Assembly: GCF_900104335.1 (NCBI RefSeq)
Contig: NZ_FMXT01000002.1
Span: 372,001 to 436,000, forward strand
Origin: Pseudobutyrivibrio sp. YE44
Lineage (GTDB): Bacteria; Bacillota; Clostridia; Lachnospirales; Lachnospiraceae
Reading direction: 5' to 3'
DNA length: 64,000 bases
Part shown: positions 40,830 to 50,274 of the stretch, piece after piece
Layout: every line of letters starts with the position of its first letter
Numbering within the stretch: the stretch's first letter is position 1
Position numbers and translations under genes: made by a program
The notes under the pieces: model-generated
Seen by the model: only the letters and a program-made list of their open reading frames with translations
What the model was told of the DNA's origin: nothing
Database searches by the model: none

Positions 40830-42284
40830 CTACATCATATAATCCATAATATCTGTGCTTGGACCATCTGAGGTTATTTCCTCAACAGTCATGCCCTTCT
40901 TAAGACCTTTGCCTTTGATTTCAACGTAATAGTCGCTTTCAAGCCCCTTTGTTACAGTGATATTCTTCTTGTTACCCTTCTTGTCGATGGTAGTAATAAA
41001 GTAGCTCTCGTCATCTTCATTTCTCTGGATACAATCATATGGGACGCAAAGAACATTCTTAACTGAATCCATAACAACACTGGCCTTAGCTGTCATACCA
41101 ACACGCATTCTGTCATCCACGCCGTCCATCTTTATCTTCACTTTATATGAAGCGACACCTGAGCTAGATGAATTCTGTGAGTTGGAAGAAATAGAACCTT
41201 CTGATGCAAGGGATGCAAAAGTAACCTCGCCATCAAAGGTCTCATCTCCTGTAGCCTCAAACTTAACCTTAGCAGGAAGACCTTCCTTAATGTTTGCAAT
41301 GTCGTATTCGTTAACAGTAGCCTCTACTACAAATTCGCTAGTATCAGCGATTGTAAACACAACGTTACCCTGGGCATAGTTGTTGCCCTCTTCTACATTC
41401 ATTGTGAGGATGTAACCAGAAATAGGAGCCTCTACAGTTGTAGCACTCTTGCTTTCGTATACCTTATCCTTTTCATCTGCCTGAGTATAGTTCTCTGCAA
41501 ACTGCTGCTTAAGCTGTGCAAGCTCAATTGAATTTTGATAAGATACAATCTGCTCCTGAAGTGTCTTAACTTCATCCTGCTTTGCTTCGTAACCATCTAT
41601 TGTTACATTATGCATAGTTGCACAAGCAGAAGACTCAGATTCAAATCTCTTTTTCTTTTCCTCATCGTATGGATGATTGAGATAGTCCTCCTGAGCATCC
41701 TTTAAGTTCTTATAGTAGATTTCCTTATCCTGAAGCCATTCATTATCTTCATCGATTTTTCTCTGAGCATCGGCAATCTTCTGCTGTAAGTCAGCAATCG
41801 AATAAGTTGTCTCAACTGAGTTAATGTTGTACTGCGCATTTAACTCATTGATTTTTCTATCGTAGTCATCACCATCGAATTCAACTACAACAGTACCAGC
41901 CTCAACATAGTCACCAACCTCATAGTTGATCTTCTCAACCTTGATGCCAGTAACACTTCCACCGATAGTTGATGTTACCTTTGCAGTCTCCTTGGCTGTA
42001 AGATTTCCTGTGACACTGACAGTCTTCTGTAAGTCCTGCTGCTCAATCTGTGTGGTAACTGGCTGATTTGCCTGCTCCTCAATAAGCTTCTTAGCTTGAG
42101 CTGCTCTGTGACGAACAAAAAGTACTACGCCTACAATAACAGCAAGCACAACAATCAGCTTAACATGCTTCTTAAAAAATCCACCTAGTTTCTTTAAGAA
42201 CCCTGAACCTTTGCCACCTTTAGTTGTAGAACCGTATGACCCAGTTTCTACAGTAGCGGCCTCCTTCTTTTTCATACCAAACAT
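40830..42284 (-). CDS. Efflux adaptor (MacA/HlyD-like)
   Basis: A 484-residue membrane-fusion-type protein: TM helix near 38-58 (HVKLIVVLAVIVGVVLFV), biotinyl-lipoyl halves (YEVGDYVEAGTVVVEFDGDDYD about 120, APISGYILTMNVEEGNNYAQG about 275), a long coiled coil between them (about 150-265) and a beta-barrel region. In Firmicutes such adaptors work with MacB-type ABC proteins to export peptides or antibiotics. First gene of the operon. Export of the lanthipeptide products is not implied by position. Confidence 0.88.
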   Translation of the reverse strand: MFGMKKKEAATVETGSYGSTTKGGKGSGFLKKLGGFFKKHVKLIVVLAVIVGVVLFVRHRAAQAKKLIEEQANQPVTTQIEQQDLQKTVSVTGNLTAKETAKVTSTIGGSVTGIKVEKINYEVGDYVEAGTVVVEFDGDDYDRKINELNAQYNINSVETTYSIADLQQKIADAQRKIDEDNEWLQDKEIYYKNLKDAQEDYLNHPYDEEKKKRFESESSACATMHNVTIDGYEAKQDEVKTLQEQIVSYQNSIELAQLKQQFAENYTQADEKDKVYESKSATTVEAPISGYILTMNVEEGNNYAQGNVVFTIADTSEFVVEATVNEYDIANIKEGLPAKVKFEATGDETFDGEVTFASLASEGSISSNSQNSSSSGVASYKVKIKMDGVDDRMRVGMTAKASVVMDSVKNVLCVPYDCIQRNEDDESYFITTIDKKGNKKNITVTKGLESDYYVEIKGKGLKKGMTVEEITSDGPSTDIMDYMM

Positions 42285-42430
42285 TTTACATCCTCCAAAT
42301 ATTACTCATTACTCACTGATTGGTAGTTTAAATTTATTTATTAAATATGTAAATATATATTCAAACATTTTTATAATTATTTAAGATTCTTTTAGGTTTT
42401 AAAAAAATAAGCATCTAATTACAACAAAAA

Positions 42431-42523
42431 GCCCCTAGTCACGGCTACAAGCCTTAGTATTTCCAAGTTCAGCTATAGGAAGCTTCACTTTGGAAATCTA
42501 AGAGCTTGATGCCTACTAGGGGC
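42431..42523 (-). other. Conserved long hairpin, copy 1 (also terminator-like)
   Basis: Minus strand begins GCCCCTAGTAGGCATCAAG and ends GCTTGTAGCCGTGACTAGGGGC, followed by TTTTTGTTG. Stems CCCCTAGT/ACTAGGGG, GGC/GCC, CAAGC/GCTTG and GATTTCCAA/TTGGAAATA. Same plan as 62106-62191 with different middle stems. It may terminate uppP. The rest of 42285-42560 holds nothing else. Confidence 0.7.
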
Positions 42524-42560
42524 CCCTATTTTTTCTAAAAACTATAGATTACGTTATTTA

Positions 42561-43415
42561 TTAAATTACGCCTACGAATCCACAAACAAGTACGATGACG
42601 CCGAGGATGATGCGGTACCATCCGAAGACCTTGAAGTCGTGCTTTTTGATGTAATCCATAAGGAACTTGATTACAAACATTGATACGCCGAAGGCAACTA
42701 CCATTCCAATAAGAAGGATTGCTGCTTCCATAGCTGTGAAGGAAAGTCCAAACTTCACAAGCTTAAGAAGGCTGGCACCAAGCATAACTGGAATTGCAAG
42801 GTAGAAGGTGTACTCTGCTGCAACTGTACGAGCAACACCGATAATAAGTGCGCCAACGATTGTTGCTCCTGAACGAGATGTACCTGGGAAGATTGCAGCA
42901 ATAAGCTGGAACATACCAATCAAAAATGCTGTTGTGTAAGTGATGTCTGCAACAGCTGTGATCTTTGCATTCTTTCCTGAGTGCTGTGTCTCAACAATGA
43001 TGAAAGCCACACCAAAAACGATAAGTGCAAGTGCTACACAAACTGGGTTGTAGAATAATTCTTCAAATAAATCATCCCAAAGAACACCAACGATAGCAGC
43101 AGGAACACAAGATACTAAAATGTGGAACCAAAGAACAAAAATATCCTTTTTAATCCAAGCACCAATTCCAGTGTCAGATAATGGAGCTGCGTTGTTCTTT
43201 TTGCCAAAAGGCCAAATCTTATTCCAGAAGATGATAACTACTGCAAGAATAGCACCAAGCTGAATAACTACCTGGAACATGCTGTAAAATTCCTCTGAAA
43301 CATCCAGCTTAACAAACTGGTCTAAAAGAATCATGTGTCCGGTACTACTAATAGGAAGCCACTCGGTGATACCTTCCACGATACCAAACAAAATCGATTT
43401 TAAAATCTCTATCAT
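42561..43415 (-). CDS. uppP: Undecaprenyl-diphosphatase UppP (BacA)
   Basis: A 284-residue membrane protein that recycles undecaprenyl diphosphate for wall synthesis and gives bacitracin tolerance. Motifs GIVEGITEWLPISSTGHMIL (residues 11-30) and PGTSRSGATIVGALIIGVAR (about 180-199) are complete. ATG 43415 chosen since GGAGGAT lies 7 nt upstream. Confidence 0.96.
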   Translation of the reverse strand: MIEILKSILFGIVEGITEWLPISSTGHMILLDQFVKLDVSEEFYSMFQVVIQLGAILAVVIIFWNKIWPFGKKNNAAPLSDTGIGAWIKKDIFVLWFHILVSCVPAAIVGVLWDDLFEELFYNPVCVALALIVFGVAFIIVETQHSGKNAKITAVADITYTTAFLIGMFQLIAAIFPGTSRSGATIVGALIIGVARTVAAEYTFYLAIPVMLGASLLKLVKFGLSFTAMEAAILLIGMVVAFGVSMFVIKFLMDYIKKHDFKVFGWYRIILGVIVLVCGFVGVI

Positions 43416-43436
43416 TTTCATATCCTCCAAATAAAA

Positions 43437-43462
43437 ACACTGCCGGAAAATTCCGACAGTGT
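43437..43462 (-). terminator. Terminator after alarmone synthetase gene
   Basis: Minus strand ACACTGTCGGAA-TT-TTCCGGCAGTGT then TTTTTATTT, between relP-like and uppP genes. Confidence 0.85.
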
Positions 43463-43470
43463 CTATAATA

Positions 43471-44184
43471 CTATATTGTGTTTCCTTCAACAACCTTTTG
43501 CTGCCAGCCATTTGCTTGGAGCCTTTCTCCTCGCTCTCGTTCGGCTTCCTCTTGAAGCTTGGTCTGCATGATAGCGTTATTTAGTTGAAGCATCTTGGTA
43601 TCCATCATGGATACGATTTCAGAACATTCTCGTAAGTCACGGCTAATATAGTCTGGAGCATTTCCTTCGAACTTGTAATAAATCTTGTGCTCAAGGCTGG
43701 CCCAGAAGTCCATGCCGATGGTACGAATTTGAATCTCTACCTTTGTGTCTACAGTTTTGTCTGAAAGGTAGATTGGAATTGTAACCAACATGTGATAGCT
43801 CTTGTAGCCTGATGCCTTTGGATTCTTGATGTAATCCTTTATAGAAACAACTGTAACATCAGTCTGACGTCCAATCATCTCAGCAATCTGATAAATATCG
43901 GATGTAAAAGAGCATACGATTCGCACACCTGCGATATCGTTACAATGCTCAATCATACTAGGAATCGAAACCTCGTATCCGTTCTTCTTAAGCTTTTTGA
44001 CGATACTCTCAGGAGTCTTTACTCTAGTTTTAATATACTCGATAGGATTATACTGATGTACCTGCTGAAATTCGTCATTAAGAATTTCTACCTTGGTACG
44101 AACTTTTTTTATAGCTGACTCGTAAAGCAGCATGACAGTGTTCCAGGAATTAACTCCATCATCTGGAAACATACTCATGTCCAA
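43471..44184 (-). CDS. Small alarmone synthetase (RelA/SpoT domain)
   Basis: A 237-residue single-domain (p)ppGpp synthetase of the RelP/RelQ type: HCNDIAGVRIVCSFTSDIY (about 91-109), KDYIKNPKASGYKSYHMLV (about 126-144, ATP/GTP-binding) and VEIQIRTIGMDFWASLEHKIYYK (about 160-182). No hydrolase, TGS or ACT domain. C-terminal helix suits oligomerisation. Makes pppGpp/ppGpp from GTP/GDP under stress. Confidence 0.93.
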   Translation of the reverse strand: MDMSMFPDDGVNSWNTVMLLYESAIKKVRTKVEILNDEFQQVHQYNPIEYIKTRVKTPESIVKKLKKNGYEVSIPSMIEHCNDIAGVRIVCSFTSDIYQIAEMIGRQTDVTVVSIKDYIKNPKASGYKSYHMLVTIPIYLSDKTVDTKVEIQIRTIGMDFWASLEHKIYYKFEGNAPDYISRDLRECSEIVSMMDTKMLQLNNAIMQTKLQEEAERERGERLQANGWQQKVVEGNTI

Positions 44185-44263
44185 AGCTGTTCACCTCCCC
44201 AAATCTTTCTAAGTCTATAATAACACATATTTGAGGAAATAATTATTAAGTCTTTATTAAAAT

Positions 44264-45118
44264 TTATTCAGCTGTAATATCTGTGCCGAAATACTTAACT
44301 GATATTTCTGCAAGTGTGCCATCTTCCTTAAGCTCTTTAATAGCCTGATTTATAGCCTCTCTAAGGGAATCATTGTCGGAGCCTTTTGCAAGTGGAATTG
44401 CATAATTAGTAGTTTCTTTATCAGTAGCAGCAACCTTTAAATCCTTAGTTCCTGTTGTGTTAATGTAGTCAGCAACTGAAGTATTTGCGTTTACAGTTGC
44501 ATCAACAGTTCCGTTGAGAACCAAAGTCATTGTCTCACCTAAGGTGTCTACATTTGAAACTGTAGCCCCATACTTGATGCCCATAGCTTCATAGGTTGAG
44601 CCTGCAGAATTTGCTGTTGTCTTTCCATTAAGATCCTCAAAGCTTTTGATGGAATTATTAGAAGCAAGTGTTACAACAACTGCGTGATCGTAGGCATATG
44701 GATCTGTGAAATCATAAGTCTTTGAACGCTCTTCAGTAACATCCACACCATTTGCCATCATATCGAAGGAGCCTGTAGAAACACCTGTAAGACCTCCGTC
44801 AAAAGCTACCTCTTTAAACTCTGGCTCCACACCAAGCTTTTCTGCAATGGCGGCAGCAACCTCTACATCAAATCCAACTAACTCATCACTGTCAGCGTCA
44901 TGATAAGTGAATGGTGCCCATACACCTTCAGTAGCGATTGTAATTTTTCCTGCCTCTTTAATTCTGGCAAGATGATCTGCATCCCAAGAAGCATCTGTAG
45001 CTTCATTTGCATTATCACCTGAAGCTGTAGTGTCAGCACTGCCAGCTGAGCCACAACCAACTAATGCTGCAGCTGAAATTGTCATAACTGATAACATTGC
45101 AATAATCTTCTTTTTCAT
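44264..45118 (-). CDS. Polar amino-acid ABC transporter substrate-binding lipoprotein
   Basis: A 284-residue family 3 solute-binding protein. Lipoprotein signal with box AALVGC. KITIATEGVWAPFTYHDADSDELVGFDVEVAAAIAEKLG (residues about 54-92) is the family signature. ATG 45118 fits AGAAAGGAA better than the ATG two codons before. Last gene of a permease-ATPase-binding protein operon. Confidence 0.92.
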   Translation of the reverse strand: MKKKIIAMLSVMTISAAALVGCGSAGSADTTASGDNANEATDASWDADHLARIKEAGKITIATEGVWAPFTYHDADSDELVGFDVEVAAAIAEKLGVEPEFKEVAFDGGLTGVSTGSFDMMANGVDVTEERSKTYDFTDPYAYDHAVVVTLASNNSIKSFEDLNGKTTANSAGSTYEAMGIKYGATVSNVDTLGETMTLVLNGTVDATVNANTSVADYINTTGTKDLKVAATDKETTNYAIPLAKGSDNDSLREAINQAIKELKEDGTLAEISVKYFGTDITAE

Positions 45119-45147
45119 ACCCATTTCCTTTCTTAAAAAACGATTAT

Positions 45148-45891
45148 TTATTCCACGGTAGTAAGTCGTAAAAAATCTCTAGTTAATTCATTCTTTGGGT
45201 TTTCGAAAAACTCTATAGGTGAACCCTCTTCCACAATAACTCCATCTGCCATGAAGACTATGTTAGAAGAAACCTCTCTGGCAAAACTCATCTCATGGGT
45301 CACCACAATCATGGTCATTCCCTCATCGGCCAAAGCTCTCATAACATCAAGAACCTCCGCTGTAAGCTGAGGATCCAAGGCCGAGGTTGGTTCATCAAAA
45401 TATAAAATGCTAGGGTCTGTAGCCAGGGCTCTTGCTATAGCAACTCGCTGTTGCTGTCCCCCAGAAAGCTGACTTGGATACTTGTTTATATGCTCTAGCA
45501 TGCCAACCTTTTTCAGGGTGTCGTGCGCCTTTTCTTCTGCATCCTTTACAGGGATGTTTCTGGCTGAGGTCAACCCAAGAGTAACATTTTTCAGTACAGT
45601 TTTATTGGCAAAAAGATTATAGTTTTGAAAAACAAAGCCTGTGTTCTTTCTTATATTAGCTATATCTTTTTTGGATGCCTTTGGAAGATGATAGCTTCTG
45701 CCATCAAAATTCAAATATCCCTCATCTGCTGTCTCTAAAAAATTGATACAGCGCAAAAGGGTGGTCTTTCCTGAACCAGAAGGTCCAAGGACAGAAACCA
45801 CGTTTCCTTTATTTACTTTTAAATCTATTCCTTTAAGGACCTGCACATCACCAAAGGTCTTGTGCAAATTAGTCACTTCCAATAATGCCAT
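45148..45891 (-). CDS. Polar amino-acid ABC transporter ATP-binding protein
   Basis: A 247-residue ATPase: Walker A GPSGSGKTTLLRC near 33-45, signature LSGGQQQRVAIARALA near 139-154, Walker B ILYFDEPTSALDP. GlnQ-like. Powers import with the adjacent permease. Confidence 0.95.
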   Translation of the reverse strand: MALLEVTNLHKTFGDVQVLKGIDLKVNKGNVVSVLGPSGSGKTTLLRCINFLETADEGYLNFDGRSYHLPKASKKDIANIRKNTGFVFQNYNLFANKTVLKNVTLGLTSARNIPVKDAEEKAHDTLKKVGMLEHINKYPSQLSGGQQQRVAIARALATDPSILYFDEPTSALDPQLTAEVLDVMRALADEGMTMIVVTHEMSFAREVSSNIVFMADGVIVEEGSPIEFFENPKNELTRDFLRLTTVE

Positions 45892-45921
45892 CTAGCTAGC
45901 TCCTTTATCTGGACAAAACCA

Positions 45922-46596
45922 TTATTTACGCACACCGTAGCTGCCAAGGATTGTCTCCCCCTTCTTTTGAAGGTATGTCAGCACCGTACAGAACAACAGG
46001 TAAACCACGGCAACTTCAATATATAATGGAAGATAATTGTAAGATTGTCCTGCAATTTGTTTTGTTCTAGTGAACATTTCCACCACTGTAATGCTAGATG
46101 CCAGCGAGGTGTCCTTCACCATGCTGATAAGAGCATTGAACAAAGATGGAAAAGCGGTACGGAAAGCCTGTGGCAAAATTACATGCCAGACAATCTGCAT
46201 ATAGCTCATTCCAACACAGTAACCGGCCTCAAGCTGACCTGCTGGTACAGCCTCCATAGCTGCACGCATGGTCTCTGCACTATAGGCACCTTCATTTACA
46301 GTAAATACAATCACTGCCATTAGAAATGGATTAACACTGACCCCAAACAAAGGCAGTCCATAAAAGGCAACCATCAACTGAACCAGCAAGGGCGTGCCTC
46401 GAATTATCCAAATATAAAATCGACATATCTGCCTTAAAACTGGCACCTTTGCGTATTGAATCATGGCGACAACCACCGCCAAAATTGTCGATAAAATAAA
46501 GGCTATTGCTGCCAGCGGCAGGGTTACCTTAAGTCCATATTCAAGTATTTTTGGAAAAGAACTCACTAGTAGTTCCATAGTATTTTCGTTTATCAT
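45922..46596 (-). CDS. Polar amino-acid ABC transporter permease
   Basis: A 224-residue HisM/GlnP-type permease with about five helices; RGTPLLVQLMVAFYGLPL and VNEGAYSAETMRAAMEAVPAGQLEAGYCVGMS are the EAA-loop family marks. Start uncertain: ATG 46596, 46578 or 46617, none with a good ribosome site. First gene of its operon, divergent from a GGDEF gene. Confidence 0.92.
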   Translation of the reverse strand: MINENTMELLVSSFPKILEYGLKVTLPLAAIAFILSTILAVVVAMIQYAKVPVLRQICRFYIWIIRGTPLLVQLMVAFYGLPLFGVSVNPFLMAVIVFTVNEGAYSAETMRAAMEAVPAGQLEAGYCVGMSYMQIVWHVILPQAFRTAFPSLFNALISMVKDTSLASSITVVEMFTRTKQIAGQSYNYLPLYIEVAVVYLLFCTVLTYLQKKGETILGSYGVRK

Positions 46597-46730
46597 AGTT
46601 GTAATAGTAGCACACAATTACATTTTACGCAATTTATTTTTTAACAATTTCCCCCATATGTTATCAATCTTTTTTCATATTTCTTTTCTATAATTACTTT
46701 ATGTTTCCATGGAAAAGTATGGGGTGAACT

Positions 46731-48140
46731 ATGTCTGTAAATAGAAAGCCATTAAAGAAAAGTGTATCAATAGGTTGCTCTATTTTCATAGCCTTACTAT
46801 GTCTAGTTTTGAGCGTTGTCACCTTTATCAGTCACACTAAATCCCTCTATCGCTCTTACGAGGAACGCATGACTGACATACTTAACTATGTCAATTATAA
46901 CATCGACACTGATGATTTAGCTCAATGTTGTGAAACATTTGAGCCTTCTGATAAATATTGGGAGCTCCAGAAATTTATGGATAGAATCATGGAAAACATG
47001 GATATCCATTATCTCTATATTATTATCCCTTTAGATCCGACAACTTCGTCAAGCATCTACAACGTACTTTCTGCAGATACCACCTATGGACGTCAATATG
47101 ACCCTGATGGCTACTATCTTGGCTTTTTAATTGATGACATGTACACCAGCGAAGAGGTTGCCAAGTACTATAACGCAATGCTTCAGAATGATATTTCCTT
47201 CTTTGAAATTAAAAGTGGCTGGGGCGACGACTATTCTGGCTGCCTGCCTCTTAAGGATTCCTCTGGAAAAACCTATGCCCTGCTTTGTGTAGATATTGAA
47301 TTCAGTGAAATTCATAAAACCATAAACAGCTACACCTTCGGAAATATTATTCTAATACTTTTCCTTGGATTAGTTTTTGCTGTACTCTTCCTACTTTGGG
47401 TAAACTCAAACATCACTCATCCTATTATTCAATTAGAGGAAAGTGTTGGAAGCTTTGCAGCCCTGGCTCATGAAAATAGAGACCCAGAAATGCTAAACTA
47501 CTATCCACCTGAAATCCATACTCATAACGAGGTGGAGGAACTGTCTAGAGCTATCAATCAAATGTCTACAGACATAAAGACTTACGCCCAGAATATCTTA
47601 GAGGCAGAAAATCAGGTTCAGGATATGAAGTCGCAGGTAACCCGAATGGATATGCTTGCATATCAGGACTCTCTGACTCATGTTAAAAATAAAACTTGGT
47701 ACGATACCATCAAAGCTCGTGTTGATGAAGATATTAGAGATGGAATTGCTGAATTTGCCATCATCATGGCTGATTTCAACAACCTGAAATTTATAAATGA
47801 TACCTATGGACATGAATGCGGAAATAGCTACATCGTCGGTGGTGCAAAAAAGATTTGCGACATCTGTCCTTTCTCTGCAGTATTCAGAATCGGTGGCGAT
47901 GAGTTTGTTATTCTACTGGAGACAAAGGCTTACGAAATTAAGGAACTACTTTTCCATAGACTAATAGACGAATTCGACATCATTGAAAAGGATGAATCAA
48001 GAGAACCTTGGGAGCGCTACTCAGTTGCCTTCGGCATGGCTGTTTTCAGCGAAGGGGACACCTGCATGGATGATGTTTTCAAGCGTGCTGACAAGATGAT
48101 GTACGATAATAAAACAAAAATGAAGGAACTCAAAAAATAA
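46731..48140 (+). CDS. Membrane GGDEF diguanylate cyclase
   Basis: A 469-residue protein. TM near 12-35, an extracytoplasmic sensor region (about 36-200), a second TM near 203-225, a HAMP-like linker, a short coiled coil and a GGDEF domain (about 305-469) with active-site RIGGDEFVIL. Expected to make cyclic di-GMP in response to an external signal. GGGGTGAACT precedes the start. Followed after 26 bp by a second GGDEF gene. Confidence 0.92.
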   Translation: MSVNRKPLKKSVSIGCSIFIALLCLVLSVVTFISHTKSLYRSYEERMTDILNYVNYNIDTDDLAQCCETFEPSDKYWELQKFMDRIMENMDIHYLYIIIPLDPTTSSSIYNVLSADTTYGRQYDPDGYYLGFLIDDMYTSEEVAKYYNAMLQNDISFFEIKSGWGDDYSGCLPLKDSSGKTYALLCVDIEFSEIHKTINSYTFGNIILILFLGLVFAVLFLLWVNSNITHPIIQLEESVGSFAALAHENRDPEMLNYYPPEIHTHNEVEELSRAINQMSTDIKTYAQNILEAENQVQDMKSQVTRMDMLAYQDSLTHVKNKTWYDTIKARVDEDIRDGIAEFAIIMADFNNLKFINDTYGHECGNSYIVGGAKKICDICPFSAVFRIGGDEFVILLETKAYEIKELLFHRLIDEFDIIEKDESREPWERYSVAFGMAVFSEGDTCMDDVFKRADKMMYDNKTKMKELKK

Positions 48141-48166
48141 ATGTACTTAGGAAAAGAGATTAGCAT

Positions 48167-49822
48167 ATGTCACGACAGGCCATTAAACGAATAATCCAAA
48201 TAATTGTATTCGTTTTAGCTGCACTACTATTGTTGCAGTCTCTTTACTTTGTGGCCGTTAAGGTTGAAAAGGGAAATAATCATGAAAAGGTAACCAAATT
48301 AATAAACGAAGACTTGAAATTCAGCTGGGACACCATGGATTCCGAACTGGCGCTAATTAACGATTATATCCAAAACAAACATCTTACCAACGCTGATTTA
48401 GGACGTTTATACGAGCGTGCTGCTCTTATCTATATGCAAAAAGGGGAGACCATGTCCTACTACAGATATTTAGGTTATGCCCTTTATTACTTGGAAAAAA
48501 GTGATGAAAAGGATTATACCATCAATGTGTATTTAGACTTGGCCAATTTCTTCCTTAACAACTATGCCTATGAAAACGCCTATGCCATGATGGATAAAGC
48601 ACAAGCCATCAGACCTTTTGATGAAATACAATCACTTCAAATTAAAAGCTATGCCTATAGAATGCTTGGAATTATGGAACTACAAAAGCTGAATTATAAT
48701 GAGGCTGAAACATATTTCCTTGATTCACAAAGAATACTAGAGAACAGCAATACTGGCATTTTTGAAGAAAGCTATCTTGCCATGTCTGATGTGTGGCTAG
48801 CAAGAGTCTATGAAGAAACAGGACGACTTCCAAAGTGCAAAGAAATCCTTGATAAGTGGGACGGTAATGACATGTTTACCACTGATGTTTACAGAAAAAT
48901 CTTCCTTAGAGATTTTATAATCCCATATTATCAAGCCAAATGTTATTACCTATGCGCCGAAAATATTAAAGAAAGAAGCAATCCAACTACAATGGATTCT
49001 GATGCAAGAGAACAGGCTGTATTAAATTATTTAAATGAATTCATGACCTTATGCTCAGAGAATGATTACGAAAAAGCTGAGCTTTATACGTTACTAAAAA
49101 TCCAAAGGGAATATCCTACTAAAAATGAAGCTATTAGAGAAAAGCTTTATACCATTCTTGATGAGCTTTATCGAAGTATGTTTAATCAGCAGAATCTGAC
49201 CTACGCTGGTGTCATAGATGATATGGTTCAAGATTCTATGAACGAGATGCGCAACAACGAATATATAGAAAAGCAGAGAATCAAAAGAACCGAGCTAACT
49301 CTTGTTGTGGGTGGTCTACTTGGCCTGTTAATCCTAACCTTTATCATTCTTCTTATGAACAGTCGCTTCGATGGACTGACAAAATTGCTCACCAGAAAGG
49401 TCTTCAATCATGACATTACATGTATAAAACGAAGCAACATTCCTTATGGAATTATTATGATTGACATAGACGATTTTAAGCATGTGAATGATACCTATGG
49501 TCATCCAGAAGGTGATATAGTTCTATGGAGATTAGGTCAGCTTATCTCAAAGGAAACTACCGCAGATATTAAAGGCTATCGCTACGGCGGTGAAGAGTTT
49601 ATTATCATGGTTACAAAGAGTGCTCTTCCTTATGTGCCAAAGATTGCAGAGCGATTAAGAGATTATATGGAACAGCAGGGGTGGGAATTTGCTCCGGATT
49701 TGGTCATCACACTAAGTGTTGGAACAGCCACTGGCCAAGGCGGTGACGAGGTTGTTAAACAGGCCGACGAAAACCTTTACCACTCAAAACAGAATGGAAA
49801 GAACCAAGTAACAAACAGTTAA
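48167..49822 (+). CDS. GGDEF protein with TPR-like extracytoplasmic domain
   Basis: A 551-residue protein. TM near 9-27, then about 350 residues of helical, TPR-like repeats (YMQKGETMSYYRYLGYALYYL, YAMMDKAQAIRPF, RMLGIMELQKLNYNEAETYFL), a second TM near 380-400 and a GGDEF domain with YRYGGEEFII. DIDDFKHVNDTYGH is the intact metal/substrate region. The TPR region should face outside and may bind a protein or peptide signal. Same operon as the preceding cyclase. Confidence 0.9.
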   Translation: MSRQAIKRIIQIIVFVLAALLLLQSLYFVAVKVEKGNNHEKVTKLINEDLKFSWDTMDSELALINDYIQNKHLTNADLGRLYERAALIYMQKGETMSYYRYLGYALYYLEKSDEKDYTINVYLDLANFFLNNYAYENAYAMMDKAQAIRPFDEIQSLQIKSYAYRMLGIMELQKLNYNEAETYFLDSQRILENSNTGIFEESYLAMSDVWLARVYEETGRLPKCKEILDKWDGNDMFTTDVYRKIFLRDFIIPYYQAKCYYLCAENIKERSNPTTMDSDAREQAVLNYLNEFMTLCSENDYEKAELYTLLKIQREYPTKNEAIREKLYTILDELYRSMFNQQNLTYAGVIDDMVQDSMNEMRNNEYIEKQRIKRTELTLVVGGLLGLLILTFIILLMNSRFDGLTKLLTRKVFNHDITCIKRSNIPYGIIMIDIDDFKHVNDTYGHPEGDIVLWRLGQLISKETTADIKGYRYGGEEFIIMVTKSALPYVPKIAERLRDYMEQQGWEFAPDLVITLSVGTATGQGGDEVVKQADENLYHSKQNGKNQVTNS

Positions 49823-49829
49823 AACACAA

Positions 49830-49864
49830 AAAGCTATCTAGCAGTTTTTCTACTAGATAGCTTT
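49830..49864 (+). terminator. Terminator of GGDEF operon
   Basis: AAAGCTATCTAG and CTAGATAGCTTT arms around an 11-base loop, then TATTTTT, 8 bp after the stop. Confidence 0.9.
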
Positions 49865-49892
49865 ATTTTTAATTCCACATATGTAAACCCGA

Positions 49893-50081
49893 TTAGGCAA
49901 TACTAAGTGCCTGTGAATCAGAAATTTTCATTGTGCTAACTTTGCTTACAGGTTGAATACTAACAACCCTCATAGTGTTTCTAGCGATGAACTCAGTGTG
50001 AATTCCATGTCTGAGTAAATCCTCTGCTCTCCTGTAAAGATCCTCTGGTCCTGTGCAAGCGATAATTGTACCAATAGCCAT
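49893..50081 (-). CDS. Small hypothetical protein
   Basis: A 62-residue protein with GGGGAGGAG before its ATG. The strand-helix-strand start (MAIGTIIACTGPEDLYRRAEDLLRHGIHTEF) looks like a small alpha/beta fold similar to DUF2007/DUF3343-type domains, though I cannot assign it. A perfect GAAAACGTTTTC site lies 125 bp upstream. Confidence 0.6.
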   Translation of the reverse strand: MAIGTIIACTGPEDLYRRAEDLLRHGIHTEFIARNTMRVVSIQPVSKVSTMKISDSQALSIA

Positions 50082-50205
50082 TTTTTCTCCTCCCCGGCCT
50101 ATTATATTTTGTCACGTCCGCCATAACTCCCTGCGAACGTCTTTATATTAGCCTCTATCGGAGGATTTGTCTATCTTTTAGCTGTGAACAATTTGTGAAT
50201 TCTGC

Positions 50206-50217
50206 GAAAACGTTTTC
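50206..50217. promoter_or_regulatory. Cre/LacI-type operator
   Basis: Perfect palindrome GAAAACGTTTTC, close to the CcpA/LacI-family consensus with its central CG. It lies 58 bp past the dctP-type gene stop and 125 bp before the small gene at 50081. Confidence 0.5.
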
Positions 50218-50274
50218 AAAATGATTATTTGTCTAAAAATTAATCAAACTCGCTCACCAGTTTCCAAACTTCAA

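Noticed and set aside
40830-42284. MacAB-type system as exporter of the lanthipeptides
   Set aside because: It is 38 kb from the precursor genes and has no peptidase C39 domain; nothing links them.
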